Assembly: GCA_964345765.1 (NCBI GenBank)
Contig: CAYFSJ010000007.1
Coordinates: 1-41,199 of the forward strand
From: DUUI01 sp964345765
GTDB taxonomy: Bacteria > Bacillota_I > Bacilli_A > Erysipelotrichales > Erysipelotrichaceae
Reading direction: 5' to 3'
DNA: 41,199 nt
Shown here: in pieces, positions 34,635-41,199 of the stretch
How positions within the stretch are numbered: position 1 is the stretch's first letter
How the letters are laid out: each line of letters opens with the position of its first letter
Program-made: the position numbers and the translations under genes
The notes under the pieces: generated by a model
Seen by the model: the letters and a program-made list of their open reading frames with translations, nothing else
Told to the model about the DNA's origin: nothing
The model's database searches: none

Positions 34635-35927
34635 ATGCCTTTTTTATTAGGACCGTTACGAAAACATATTCCTGGTTTAAAAGAACTGACTGATCACAAT
34701 GAAATTCTTACGATTGAGGCACCAAAAGAGGTTTTAATTCCTCTGATGGCGATGAATTCTCAAGACTTAGAAGTTTATGTAAACGAGGGTGATCGTGTTC
34801 TTATGAATCAGAAAGTAGCTGCTCGAAATGATCACTTTGTTATTCCGTTATTTTCACCTGTTTCAGGGACTGTAACTGGATTTAGAGATGAGTTTCACAG
34901 CTGGGGTGGACGTAAAGTAAAACATATTGTTATCGAAAATGATAACCAATATGAGAGCGTGTCACCAACACCACTGGATTATACTCAAGCGAGTAAAGAT
35001 GAAATTGTAGAACATATCAAAGAAATGGGAATTGTAGGTTGTGGTGGAGCCGGTTTCCCAACTTATTTGAAATACCAACCTATGAAGGAAACCCCTTATC
35101 TAATTATTAATGCGGTAGAATGTGAACCTTATTTAACACAAGACTATCGTAATGTTGTTAATTACTTAGATGAAATGGTCAATGGTATTCATATTCTTCG
35201 TAAAGCTGGAAATGTTCAAAAAACATTTGTGGCAATTAAAGAAGATAAGACAGAACAAATTGCGCGAATGAAAGAAGCCTTCAGCAGCTATGACGATATT
35301 GAAGTTAAAGCTGTACCTAATGTTTACCCAATGGGTTGGGAAAGAACACTAGTTTATGAAGTTTTAGGAAAGAGATATGACAGACTTCCAAATGAAGTGG
35401 GAGCCGTTGTTAATAACTCAACGACTTGTATCTGGGTTTCTAGAGCATTCAATCAAGGTGTTCCTATTACTGAGAAACTTGTGACTGTTTCTGGTGATGG
35501 AGTGAAAGAACCACATAATGTCTTAGCGAAAATCGGGACCCCAATTGGATCAATTGTTGATTTATGTGGTGGACCTACTGATGAAAACATCCATGTAATT
35601 CATGGTGGACCTATGATGGGTAAAACCATGTTATCACCTAATGTGGTTATTAATAATACATCAAACTCATTAACTGTTTTAGTTGAGAGAAAGATTGATC
35701 CAATTGGATGTTTACGTTGTGCACAATGTGTGGATCATTGTCCAGCAGGAATTATGCCAGTTAAGATTCAAGATGCTGAAAAAGCGAAGAATCTTGATTT
35801 AATCGAAAAATTAGATGCGGATGCATGTATTGAATGTGGTATGTGTACTTATATTTGCCCATCTAAAATCGATGTTACTGAAAATGTACGTCGTGCTAAA
35901 ACCGCACTACGTTTAAGAAAGGGGTAG
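34635..35927 (+). CDS. rnfC: Electron transport complex subunit RnfC
   Basis: 430 residues. Peripheral subunit of the ferredoxin:NAD+ oxidoreductase that binds NADH and FMN. N-terminal barrel-sandwich domain, then the Rossmann-like GIVGCGGAGFPTYLK, INAVECEPYLTQD, an SLBB domain (VTVSGDGVKEP), and two [4Fe-4S] motifs near the C-terminus: CLRCAQCVDHCP and CIECGMCTYICP. Length is typical for the short clostridial form. First gene of the operon, in the clostridial order C-D-G-E-A-B. Its last codons hold AAAGGGG, the ribosome site for rnfD. Confidence 0.96.
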   Translation: MPFLLGPLRKHIPGLKELTDHNEILTIEAPKEVLIPLMAMNSQDLEVYVNEGDRVLMNQKVAARNDHFVIPLFSPVSGTVTGFRDEFHSWGGRKVKHIVIENDNQYESVSPTPLDYTQASKDEIVEHIKEMGIVGCGGAGFPTYLKYQPMKETPYLIINAVECEPYLTQDYRNVVNYLDEMVNGIHILRKAGNVQKTFVAIKEDKTEQIARMKEAFSSYDDIEVKAVPNVYPMGWERTLVYEVLGKRYDRLPNEVGAVVNNSTTCIWVSRAFNQGVPITEKLVTVSGDGVKEPHNVLAKIGTPIGSIVDLCGGPTDENIHVIHGGPMMGKTMLSPNVVINNTSNSLTVLVERKIDPIGCLRCAQCVDHCPAGIMPVKIQDAEKAKNLDLIEKLDADACIECGMCTYICPSKIDVTENVRRAKTALRLRKG

Positions 35928-35930
35928 AAC

Positions 35931-37322
35931 ATGAAATACAAATTTAGATTTTCACCGAGTATAAAAACAAACCGGACTACCTCTCAAATAATGATTGAGT
36001 TATTAATTGCGTTAGTGGCAGTCTTATTGTTTAGTCTATTCTATTATGGATCAGAATATGGAATGAATTATGTAACACATATTCTAACTTTATTAGCTGC
36101 TTCCTTAATTAGTGCCTATGTTGTTGAAGTTATTTATGCTTTAGTAGTTAAAAAGGATATTAAAGCTCATTTAGCTTCTAGCTATCCTTATATTACTTCT
36201 ATTATCTTAGTTTTAATTACTTCGCCTAATACAGCTATTTATCCTGTTATTATGGGAACTGTCTTTGCGATATTTGTCGGGAAGTTAGTCTTTGGTGGAT
36301 TTGGTCAAAACATCTTTAATCCAGCTGGCGTTGGACGTATTGTTATGATGTCAGGTTTTGGTGGCCAAGTTGTTTCTGAATTATCGACCGGTGTTACACC
36401 AGTAACAGCCATTAATTCAAATGGTTGGACAATTGCTCAAGGTGGTTTTGAATCTTTCTTAGAACCATTTGGTGGTTGGATGGGAATGCTAACAGGTTGG
36501 CATCCAGGTGCGATTGGTGAAACACCAGCAATTCTATTAATTATCTTAGGTGCATTCTTAATTATCCGTGAAGTCATCGATTGGAGAATTTCATTGTTCT
36601 ACATTGGAACTGTGTTTGCGATGGGATTAGTTATCGCTTTAATTAGTGGTATGGATATGTCTTATGCACTTTATCAAGTCTTAAGTGGTGGTGTCTTATT
36701 TGGGGCAGTCTTTATGTTAACTGATCCAGTGACTTCACCAATTCATCCTGTTGGACGCGCTATCTTTGGTGTTGGTGCCGGGATTCTTACCGTTGTGATT
36801 CGTGTCTTTGGACAAACTCCAGGTGGAGTTGTTTATGCGATCGCATTAATGAATATTTTAGTTCCGTTAATTGATTACTTATTAGCTGGTAGCCAAATTA
36901 AAACTTACAAGAAAGCCATGATGGGATTAGCTGGAGTTGGCGTAGTCGCTTTATTAATCTCAGGCTTAACTGGTAATGTGGTTGAAGTGGCAGCCGCTGG
37001 TGATGAAACAGTCTCAATTGTTGAAACAACCCAAGAAGGATCTTCTAGTGTCTATGTTGTTTCTTCTAAAGGGTTCTCAGGTGATAACTTAGTTCGTGTT
37101 GTTATTTCTGAGGCTGGCTTAGTTGAATCTGTTTCATTTGATGAATTTAACGACTCTGACTTTGAAGGTAAACCAGCTCGTGATGAAGCATGGTTAGCTG
37201 AATTTGAAGGCTTAGATGTTAATTCAGAGATTAATGTCGATACAAGTACTGGAGCTACTTTATCATCCAATTCAGTATTAGAAGCAGTGAAGAAAGCAGC
37301 TGCTGAATTTGGAGGACAATAA
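35931..37322 (+). CDS. rnfD: RnfD fused to an extra TM helix and a C-terminal flavinylation domain
   Basis: 463 residues, against about 310-350 in ordinary RnfD. Residues 1 to about 315 are a normal RnfD: multiple membrane helices, the GGFGQNIFNPAGVGRIVMMSG region, a candidate FMN-Thr156 in STGVTP, GAIGETPAILLI, and the usual end ALMNILVPLIDYL. Then comes an added membrane helix (about residues 328-345, GLAGVGVVALLISGL), which should move the C-terminus to the outer face. The last 110 residues are an FMN-bind-like domain with DTSTGAT (Thr443). That domain is closely similar to the two repeats in RnfG. The codons for its final FGGQ supply GGAGG for rnfG. Confidence 0.9.
   Translation: MKYKFRFSPSIKTNRTTSQIMIELLIALVAVLLFSLFYYGSEYGMNYVTHILTLLAASLISAYVVEVIYALVVKKDIKAHLASSYPYITSIILVLITSPNTAIYPVIMGTVFAIFVGKLVFGGFGQNIFNPAGVGRIVMMSGFGGQVVSELSTGVTPVTAINSNGWTIAQGGFESFLEPFGGWMGMLTGWHPGAIGETPAILLIILGAFLIIREVIDWRISLFYIGTVFAMGLVIALISGMDMSYALYQVLSGGVLFGAVFMLTDPVTSPIHPVGRAIFGVGAGILTVVIRVFGQTPGGVVYAIALMNILVPLIDYLLAGSQIKTYKKAMMGLAGVGVVALLISGLTGNVVEVAAAGDETVSIVETTQEGSSSVYVVSSKGFSGDNLVRVVISEAGLVESVSFDEFNDSDFEGKPARDEAWLAEFEGLDVNSEINVDTSTGATLSSNSVLEAVKKAAAEFGGQ
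37012..37319 (+). repeat. Flavinylation-domain repeat R1 (end of rnfD)
   Basis: Encodes a domain of about 100 residues with EGKPARDEAWL and DTSTGAT. Over the 103 bases starting at 37123 it differs from R2/R3 at about a dozen positions by eye, several of them synonymous, so it is an older copy. Confidence 0.85.
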
Positions 37323-38512
37323 TGAATAAAACGTTAAAAATGACCATTTTCTTAGCAGTTGTTGCGGCACTGGCAACCGGTTTATTAGCAGCAGTCAATC
37401 AAATGACAGCTCCTGTTATTGCGGCAAATGATGCGAGTGCTCAAACAGCTGAGTTAGAACAACTTTATCCAGATGCAACTAATTTTGAAATGCTTGAATT
37501 CACTCCTGATGAAAATGGACTGGTTAAAGAAGCCTATGCAGTTGATGATACAGCCCATGTATTTAAGGTTGAAAGTAAAGGATATGAAGATATTATTAGT
37601 TTCTTAATTGGTTATGACAATGATGGATCTAATTCTAAGTTTGCGATTCTACAAAACTCTGAGACACCAGGTTTTGGTCAACGATTAAGTGAAGATGCTT
37701 ATATTGATTCAATGCAAGGCAAAACTACTGGAGATGCTGCTGAAGTTGTTTCAGGAGCAACATCCTCTAGTAATGCGGTTGTAAATGGTGTTAATGCAGC
37801 TGTCTCAGTTTTTAATGATTTGACTGGTTCTACTGCAACTCCTAGTGCTCCTGCAGAACCTGAACCTGCAGGTGCAACCATTGTGGAAACTTTAGAAGAA
37901 GGAACTTCTACTGTCTATTTAGTTGAAGCAGAAGGATTTTCTGGAACAAATGTGGTTCGTGTTCAAATTTCTGAAGCTGGACTTGTTGAATCTGTTTCAT
38001 TTGAAGAGTTTAATGATTCTGATTTTGAAGGAAAACCAGCTCGTGATGAAGCATGGTTAGCATTATTTGAAGGTTTAGATGTTACTGGAGAGATTGATGT
38101 TGATACAAGTACTGGAGCAACTTATTCATCAGATTCAGTCTTAGAGGCTGTTAAAGCAGCATCATCCGCTCATACAGGTGAAGGTGGACAAGAAGAAACA
38201 TCTTCAACGACAAGTGTTCTTGAAGTTCGTGAAGATGGGACTTATGTAATTGAGTCTGAAGGCTTTGCAGCTAAAAATATTGTATTAGTTAAAATTAGCG
38301 ACGATGGAATTATTGAATCTGTTTCATTTGAAGAGTTTAATGATTCTGATTTTGAAGGAAAACCAGCTCGTGATGAAGCATGGTTAGCATTATTTGAAGG
38401 TTTAGATGTTACTGGTGAAATTGATGTTGATACTTCGACTGGTGCTACTTATTCATCCGATTCAGTTTTAGAAGCTGTTAAAAAAGCAGCTGAAGAATTT
38501 GGAGGTCAATAA
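37322..38512 (+). CDS. rnfG: RnfG with three flavinylation (FMN-bind) domains
   Basis: 396 residues, about twice the usual 180-210. N-terminal membrane helix (residues 6-28), then a canonical extracytoplasmic RnfG domain with ETPGFGQRL and attachment motif VVSGATSS (Thr147). After a Pro/Ala/Glu linker (TPSAPAEPEPAGAT) come two further domains of about 95-100 residues, each with VESVSFEEFNDSDFEG and DTSTGATYSSDSV (Thr267 and Thr376). All three threonines match the ApbE acceptor pattern SGAT/TGAT. The extra domains lack the ETPG loop of the first. TAATG overlaps on both sides. Likely a multi-FMN electron-carrying arm outside the membrane. Confidence 0.92.
   Translation: MNKTLKMTIFLAVVAALATGLLAAVNQMTAPVIAANDASAQTAELEQLYPDATNFEMLEFTPDENGLVKEAYAVDDTAHVFKVESKGYEDIISFLIGYDNDGSNSKFAILQNSETPGFGQRLSEDAYIDSMQGKTTGDAAEVVSGATSSSNAVVNGVNAAVSVFNDLTGSTATPSAPAEPEPAGATIVETLEEGTSTVYLVEAEGFSGTNVVRVQISEAGLVESVSFEEFNDSDFEGKPARDEAWLALFEGLDVTGEIDVDTSTGATYSSDSVLEAVKAASSAHTGEGGQEETSSTTSVLEVREDGTYVIESEGFAAKNIVLVKISDDGIIESVSFEEFNDSDFEGKPARDEAWLALFEGLDVTGEIDVDTSTGATYSSDSVLEAVKKAAEEFGGQ
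37986..38088 (+). repeat. Direct repeat R2 (103 bp, identical to R3)
   Basis: Starts TTGAATCTGTTTCATTTG and ends GATGTTACTGG. Compared base by base with 38313-38415 it is identical. The spacing is 327 bp (109 codons), so the frame is kept. Confidence 0.95.
38313..38415 (+). repeat. Direct repeat R3 (103 bp, identical to R2)
   Basis: Perfect copy of 37986-38088. Outside this core the two domains stay similar but differ at synonymous sites, for example in the DTSTGAT codons. Confidence 0.95.
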
Positions 38513-39186
38513 TGAGTCAAAATAAAAGAAGTAAATTAGATATCTTTACGGCTGGTTTCTTTAGAGAAAACCCTGTCTTAGTTCTATTACTTGGACTGTG
38601 TTCGACTCTTGCGATTACCACAGATATTAATAACTCAATTGGTATGGGACTTTGTGTTATCTTCGTTTTGGTCTCATCCAATGTCATTATTTCTTTAATT
38701 AGAAATATTACCCCTGAAGATATTCGTATCCCAGTTTATATTGTTGTTATTGCGACACTGGTTAAAATTGTTGATATGTTTCTACATGCTTATATACCAT
38801 CACTTTATAACGCGTTAGGAACTTTCCTAGGACTAATCGTTGTTAACTGTATTATCTTAGGACGTGCTGAAGCCTTTGCTAGTAAGAACAATGTGGCTGA
38901 TTCATTCTTAGATGGATTAGGAATGGGGATTGGTTATACACTTATTATTGTGATTATTGGATTCTTCAGACAAGTATTAGCCACTGGTAGATTATCAATG
39001 TATAACCCAATCACGACTGAAACAATGTTTGATGTATCCATTATTCCTGAAGGATTCACTATTCCTACATTCAGTTCTCCTGCAGGTGCATTCTTAACAT
39101 TTGCCTTTATTATTGCGGCCTATGTTGCTTATACAAATCATCAAGCAAATGCTGAAAAAGCAAAGAAGAAAGGGGCGACTAAATAA
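38512..39186 (+). CDS. rnfE: Electron transport complex subunit RnfE
   Basis: 224 residues, six-helix membrane subunit homologous to NqrD. Marks: N-terminal FTAGFFRENPVLVLLLGLCSTLA, then IVVNCIILGRAEAFASKN. The two conserved Cys (in LGLCSTL and VVNCIIL) are those that pair with RnfA to hold the membrane iron centre. The ribosome site GGAGG is encoded in the last codons of rnfG. TAATG overlap with rnfA. Confidence 0.96.
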   Translation: MSQNKRSKLDIFTAGFFRENPVLVLLLGLCSTLAITTDINNSIGMGLCVIFVLVSSNVIISLIRNITPEDIRIPVYIVVIATLVKIVDMFLHAYIPSLYNALGTFLGLIVVNCIILGRAEAFASKNNVADSFLDGLGMGIGYTLIIVIIGFFRQVLATGRLSMYNPITTETMFDVSIIPEGFTIPTFSSPAGAFLTFAFIIAAYVAYTNHQANAEKAKKKGATK

Positions 39187-39764
39187 TGGCTGAACTATTA
39201 ACACTTGCCTTTGCGGCCATCTTTATTGAAAACGTTGTTCTAACTAAGTTCTTAGGTATGTGTCCAATTATGGGTGTATCTAAGAAACTGGATTCAGCAA
39301 TTGGAATGAGTTTTGCGGTTCTATTTGTTATTGTTGGATCTTCGATTCTAACTTGGAGTATTTATGAATTTGTCTTAGATACTGAATTAAATCTTCAATA
39401 CATGGATTTATTAGTCTTTATCTTAATTATTGCGGCATTTGTTCAGTTTACTGAATTATTTATTAAGAAAGCATCTCCTGCGCTTTATAAGAGCTTAGGA
39501 ATCTTCTTACCTTTAATTACTACAAACTGTGTTGTTTTATATGTTGCTTTAGAAAATATTGCGAGAGGCTTTAATTTCACAGAAATGCTCGTATATTCGA
39601 CTGCAGTACCTCTTGGATTTATGTTAATTCTCGTTATCTTTGCCAGTATCCGTGAACGTTTAGACAGTGCTGACACACCAAAAGCCTTTGCTGGTGGACC
39701 AATTGCGCTTGTTACATTAGCAATTATGTCTCTAGCATTCTCTGGTCTAGCAGGTATTATCTAA
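39186..39764 (+). CDS. rnfA: Electron transport complex subunit RnfA
   Basis: 192 residues, six-helix membrane subunit homologous to NqrE and to RnfE. Marks: AAIFIENVVLTKFLGMCPIMGVSK and LPLITTNCVVLYVALEN with the two conserved Cys for the RnfA/E iron centre. Standard length. Its stop overlaps the ATG of a small Cys-rich gene. Confidence 0.96.
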   Translation: MAELLTLAFAAIFIENVVLTKFLGMCPIMGVSKKLDSAIGMSFAVLFVIVGSSILTWSIYEFVLDTELNLQYMDLLVFILIIAAFVQFTELFIKKASPALYKSLGIFLPLITTNCVVLYVALENIARGFNFTEMLVYSTAVPLGFMLILVIFASIRERLDSADTPKAFAGGPIALVTLAIMSLAFSGLAGII

Positions 39765-39943
39765 TGCCACTAGTCTATGGATTGTTATTAATCGTTGGAC
39801 TGACTGTTTTCTATTCTTACTCATTTCATGAGAATAAGGATACTCCTGTGCCAGAGGGTTGTTCACACCTTCTAGCAAATTGTGGTACATGTCAAGATGT
39901 GGCGTGTGGGCATTATGATACTAATAGAAAGGAACATAACTAA
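39764..39943 (+). CDS. Small Cys-rich membrane protein in the rnf operon (NqrM-like layout)
   Basis: 59 residues: MPLVYGLLLIVGLTVFYSYS (one N-terminal helix), a short charged linker, then GCSHLLANCGTCQDVACGHY with four Cys spaced C-x6-C-x2-C-x4-C. It starts in a TAATG overlap with rnfA and ends directly before the rnfB ATG; its last codons hold AAAGGAA for rnfB, so it is clearly translated in the operon. The helix plus four-Cys tail resembles NqrM (DUF539), which helps insert iron into NqrD/NqrE, the homologues of RnfE/RnfA. The likeness is in layout and Cys count only; homology is unproven. A FeoB-associated Cys-rich protein is an alternative. Confidence 0.75.
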   Translation: MPLVYGLLLIVGLTVFYSYSFHENKDTPVPEGCSHLLANCGTCQDVACGHYDTNRKEHN

Positions 39944-40261
39944 ATGAATGAAATTCTAATACCAATGCTTATTATTGGTGCAATCGGAGGATTGTTAGGA
40001 TTGCTGCTTGCTTTTGCTGCTAAGATCTTTGCGGTTCAAGAAGATCCACGTTATGCACAAGTGATACAACTACTTCCTGGTTATAATTGCGGTGCGTGTG
40101 GGTATCCTGGCTGTGCTGGGCTTGCTAATGCGTTAGTTGACCAAGAAACTAATAATGTTCGTCTATGTAAACCAAGTAATCAAGAACAACGCGATTCAAT
40201 TGTTGAATACTTAGCGAATACTCCTGGACCTGATGGGGAAACATTGGCTGTTAAAGGCTAA
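39944..40261 (+). CDS. rnfB: Short RnfB lacking the C-terminal ferredoxin domain
   Basis: 105 residues, against about 180-330 for usual RnfB. N-terminal membrane helix (residues 5-28), then one [4Fe-4S] domain of the RnfB/Fes type: YNCGACGYPGCAGLANAL and RLCKPSN. The frame then ends after TPGPDGETLAVKG, and a strong terminator follows. The two CxxCxxCxxxCP clusters that normally receive electrons from ferredoxin are absent here and in all frames downstream. The gene looks intact in itself, so the missing function would need another protein. Confidence 0.88.
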   Translation: MNEILIPMLIIGAIGGLLGLLLAFAAKIFAVQEDPRYAQVIQLLPGYNCGACGYPGCAGLANALVDQETNNVRLCKPSNQEQRDSIVEYLANTPGPDGETLAVKG

Positions 40262-40274
40262 ATATAATACATTA

Positions 40275-40309
40275 AAAGGATCTGATTCATAATGAGTCAG
40301 ATCTTTTTT
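40275..40309 (+). terminator. Terminator of the rnf operon
   Basis: Stem GATCTGATTCA/TGAGTCAGATC (40279-40289 with 40293-40303, one G-T pair), TAA loop, then TTTTTT. Confidence 0.9.
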
Positions 40310-40354
40310 GTATAGATAAATTAGTATTTTAAGTGCAACACCAATAAAAAGGCC

Positions 40355-40410
40355 CATAGCATTCTCGTGGTAAGATGTATTTGCGGATACAACCAGGAGG
40401 AAATGCTATG
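40355..40410 (+). promoter_or_regulatory. Inverted repeat that can hide the transposase start codon
   Basis: CATAGCATT (40355-40363) is the exact reverse complement of AATGCTATG (40402-40410), which contains the ATG. The AGGAGG ribosome site (40395-40400) abuts the stem. RNA read in from outside the element would fold and block translation. Confidence 0.6.
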
Positions 40411-41199
40411 AGCTATAAACATATTAGCATAGAGGAACGAGCATGTATAAAGAAATTAGTTAATGAAGGTACTTCTTTAAGAAAGATAGCTAAGGTTTTA
40501 GACAGAAGCCCATCTACGATTTCTCGTGAAATTCGAAGAAACAAAGGTGGTAATAATGTTTATCACCCTTTAACCGCCTCACGTCTTTATTCCCAAAGAC
40601 GTCTCAATTGCGGAAGACGTATACAGATTGATTGTGATGTCGTTGAATACATCAATTTAAAGATTAATCAAAACTGGTCCCCTGAGCAGGTTGATAAGCG
40701 AAGCAAAAAAGAAAATAATCACTCTATCCCATCATTCTCGACAATTTATCGATGGATCCATAGCGGTCTTATCGTTAAGGGGGATATGAAGAAGTTACGT
40801 CGTAAAGGGAAATTCAAAAGACCCCAAGAAACACGCGGAAGATTTAATATAGGTAAGACAATCAAGAAAAGACCGAAACATGTTCATAAACGAGAAGAAC
40901 TAGGTCACTGGGAAGCGGATACTGTCGAATCAGGGAGATATGGTCATAAACGGAAGAGTTCGTTTTGCTTGGTTACATTAGTCGAGAGAAAATCACGGTA
41001 TACATTATCGTGTGTACTACCCAACAGAAAAGAATCCAATGTGACAACTGCAATTATAAAAATGTTATCAAGTTTAGATTCAGAATTAGTAAAAACAATA
41101 ACGTGCGATAGAGGAAAAGAGTTTTCAGGATATGAACAAATCGAGAAGGCTTTAAAGTGTGATGTATACTTTGCAGATCCGTACTGTTCTTGGCAGCGT
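40408..41199 (+). CDS. IS30 family transposase, N-terminal 264 residues (3' end outside window)
   Basis: Open frame from ATG 40408 to the window edge. N-terminal HTH (YKHISIEERACIKKLVNEG, then LRKIAKVLDRSPSTISREIRRN) is typical of IS30 transposases. The catalytic core shows the first Asp in LGHWEADTVE and the second in ITCDRGKEFSGYE; the catalytic Glu should follow just beyond the window, after DPYCSWQR. AGGAGG lies 7 nt before the ATG. No frameshift or stop is seen, so it may be active. Confidence 0.94.
   Translation, partial: MSYKHISIEERACIKKLVNEGTSLRKIAKVLDRSPSTISREIRRNKGGNNVYHPLTASRLYSQRRLNCGRRIQIDCDVVEYINLKINQNWSPEQVDKRSKKENNHSIPSFSTIYRWIHSGLIVKGDMKKLRRKGKFKRPQETRGRFNIGKTIKKRPKHVHKREELGHWEADTVESGRYGHKRKSSFCLVTLVERKSRYTLSCVLPNRKESNVTTAIIKMLSSLDSELVKTITCDRGKEFSGYEQIEKALKCDVYFADPYCSWQR

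Larger units (their letters stand above)
40331..41199 (+). mobile_element. IS30-family insertion sequence, left part (right end outside window)
   Basis: An intact-looking transposase gene with about 70 bases of upstream non-coding DNA directly after the rnf terminator. The left edge is estimated near AAGTGCAACACC (about 40331); it cannot be fixed without the right inverted repeat. Codon choice (more CGT/CGA/CGC) differs from the neighbouring genes, as expected for an acquired element. Confidence 0.75.

Noticed and set aside
37052..38415. Direct repeats in rnfD/rnfG considered as a CRISPR-like or mobile repeat array
   Set aside because: They are in frame, encode a coherent domain, and only three copies exist at domain-sized spacing. 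They are duplicated protein domains.
39944..40310. rnfB shortened by a simple frameshift
   Set aside because: No CxxCxxCxxxCP motif appears in any frame after the stop, and a strong terminator begins about 15 bases later.
1..41199. Mycoplasma-type code (TGA as Trp)
   Set aside because: TGA ends several genes at family-appropriate positions and no in-frame TGA is needed in any gene; Trp is TGG.
1..41199. tRNA, rRNA or CRISPR arrays
   Set aside because: Intergenic regions are short and none shows a cloverleaf, rRNA-like sequence or regular short repeats on reading.

Overview
The window is AT-rich bacterial DNA with very tight gene packing: ATGA or TAATG overlaps, shared terminators, and almost no intergenic space. 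TGA is used as a stop (for example at the ends of queA and the large U32 gene) and TGG encodes Trp, so the standard bacterial code applies. Gene content points to an anaerobic, fermentative, low-GC member of Bacillota/Mycoplasmatota: pyruvate:ferredoxin oxidoreductase, an Rnf complex, Firmicutes-type sufCDSUB, YhaM, HIT/PrsA-like genes, YtqA/YtqB, a TrhP pair and a GT4 glycolipid-type glycosyltransferase. My best guess is the neighbourhood of Acholeplasmatales/Izemoplasmatales/Haloplasmatales or Erysipelotrichales; this is inference, not a measured placement.

Layout. 1-1464: 3' end of nifJ (PFOR). 1569-7753: ABC exporter pair, UPF0104-type membrane protein, a glycosyltransferase fused to a complete RecX, and YhaM. 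7781-10039 (minus): HIT protein, SurA/PrsA-like lipoprotein, and a membrane-anchored parvulin. 10227-15481: sufCDSUB plus a 5-formyl-THF cyclo-ligase. 15614-17084 (minus): YtqB (MnmM) and the radical SAM protein YtqA. 17145-22612: typA, tgt-queA-queH, aldo/keto reductase. 22609-23127 (minus): cyclophilin. 23251-29522: MFS transporter, two U32 proteins, SpoU methyltransferase, NAD synthetase, thioredoxin-like lipoprotein. 29601-33322: GNAT, nfu (minus), nitroreductase (minus), S1 protein, pgi, and a membrane protein interrupted by a 100-N assembly gap. 33345-34490 (minus): apbE. 34635-40261: rnfCDGEA, a 59-residue Cys-rich membrane protein, then a short rnfB. 40408 to the window end: an IS30-family transposase cut by the window edge.

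How the genes work together. PFOR makes reduced ferredoxin and Rnf would couple its oxidation to NAD+ reduction and ion pumping. SUF, Nfu and possibly the Cys-rich small protein would supply metal centres. ApbE, divergent from rnf, would attach FMN covalently to Rnf subunits. A second theme is tRNA wobble-base chemistry, with three pathways (mnm5U, queuosine, ho5U) within about 11 kb.

Most unusual feature: the Rnf operon is remodelled around flavin. RnfD carries an extra C-terminal transmembrane helix plus a flavinylation-type domain. RnfG carries its normal domain plus two further copies, which share a 103-bp perfect DNA repeat. That gives five likely ApbE target threonines, where a standard RnfD/RnfG pair has two. 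The operon also contains an NqrM-like Cys-rich small protein, and its RnfB lacks the usual C-terminal ferredoxin domain. Other oddities are the glycosyltransferase-RecX fusion and a NAD synthetase whose glutaminase domain has lost its catalytic Cys.
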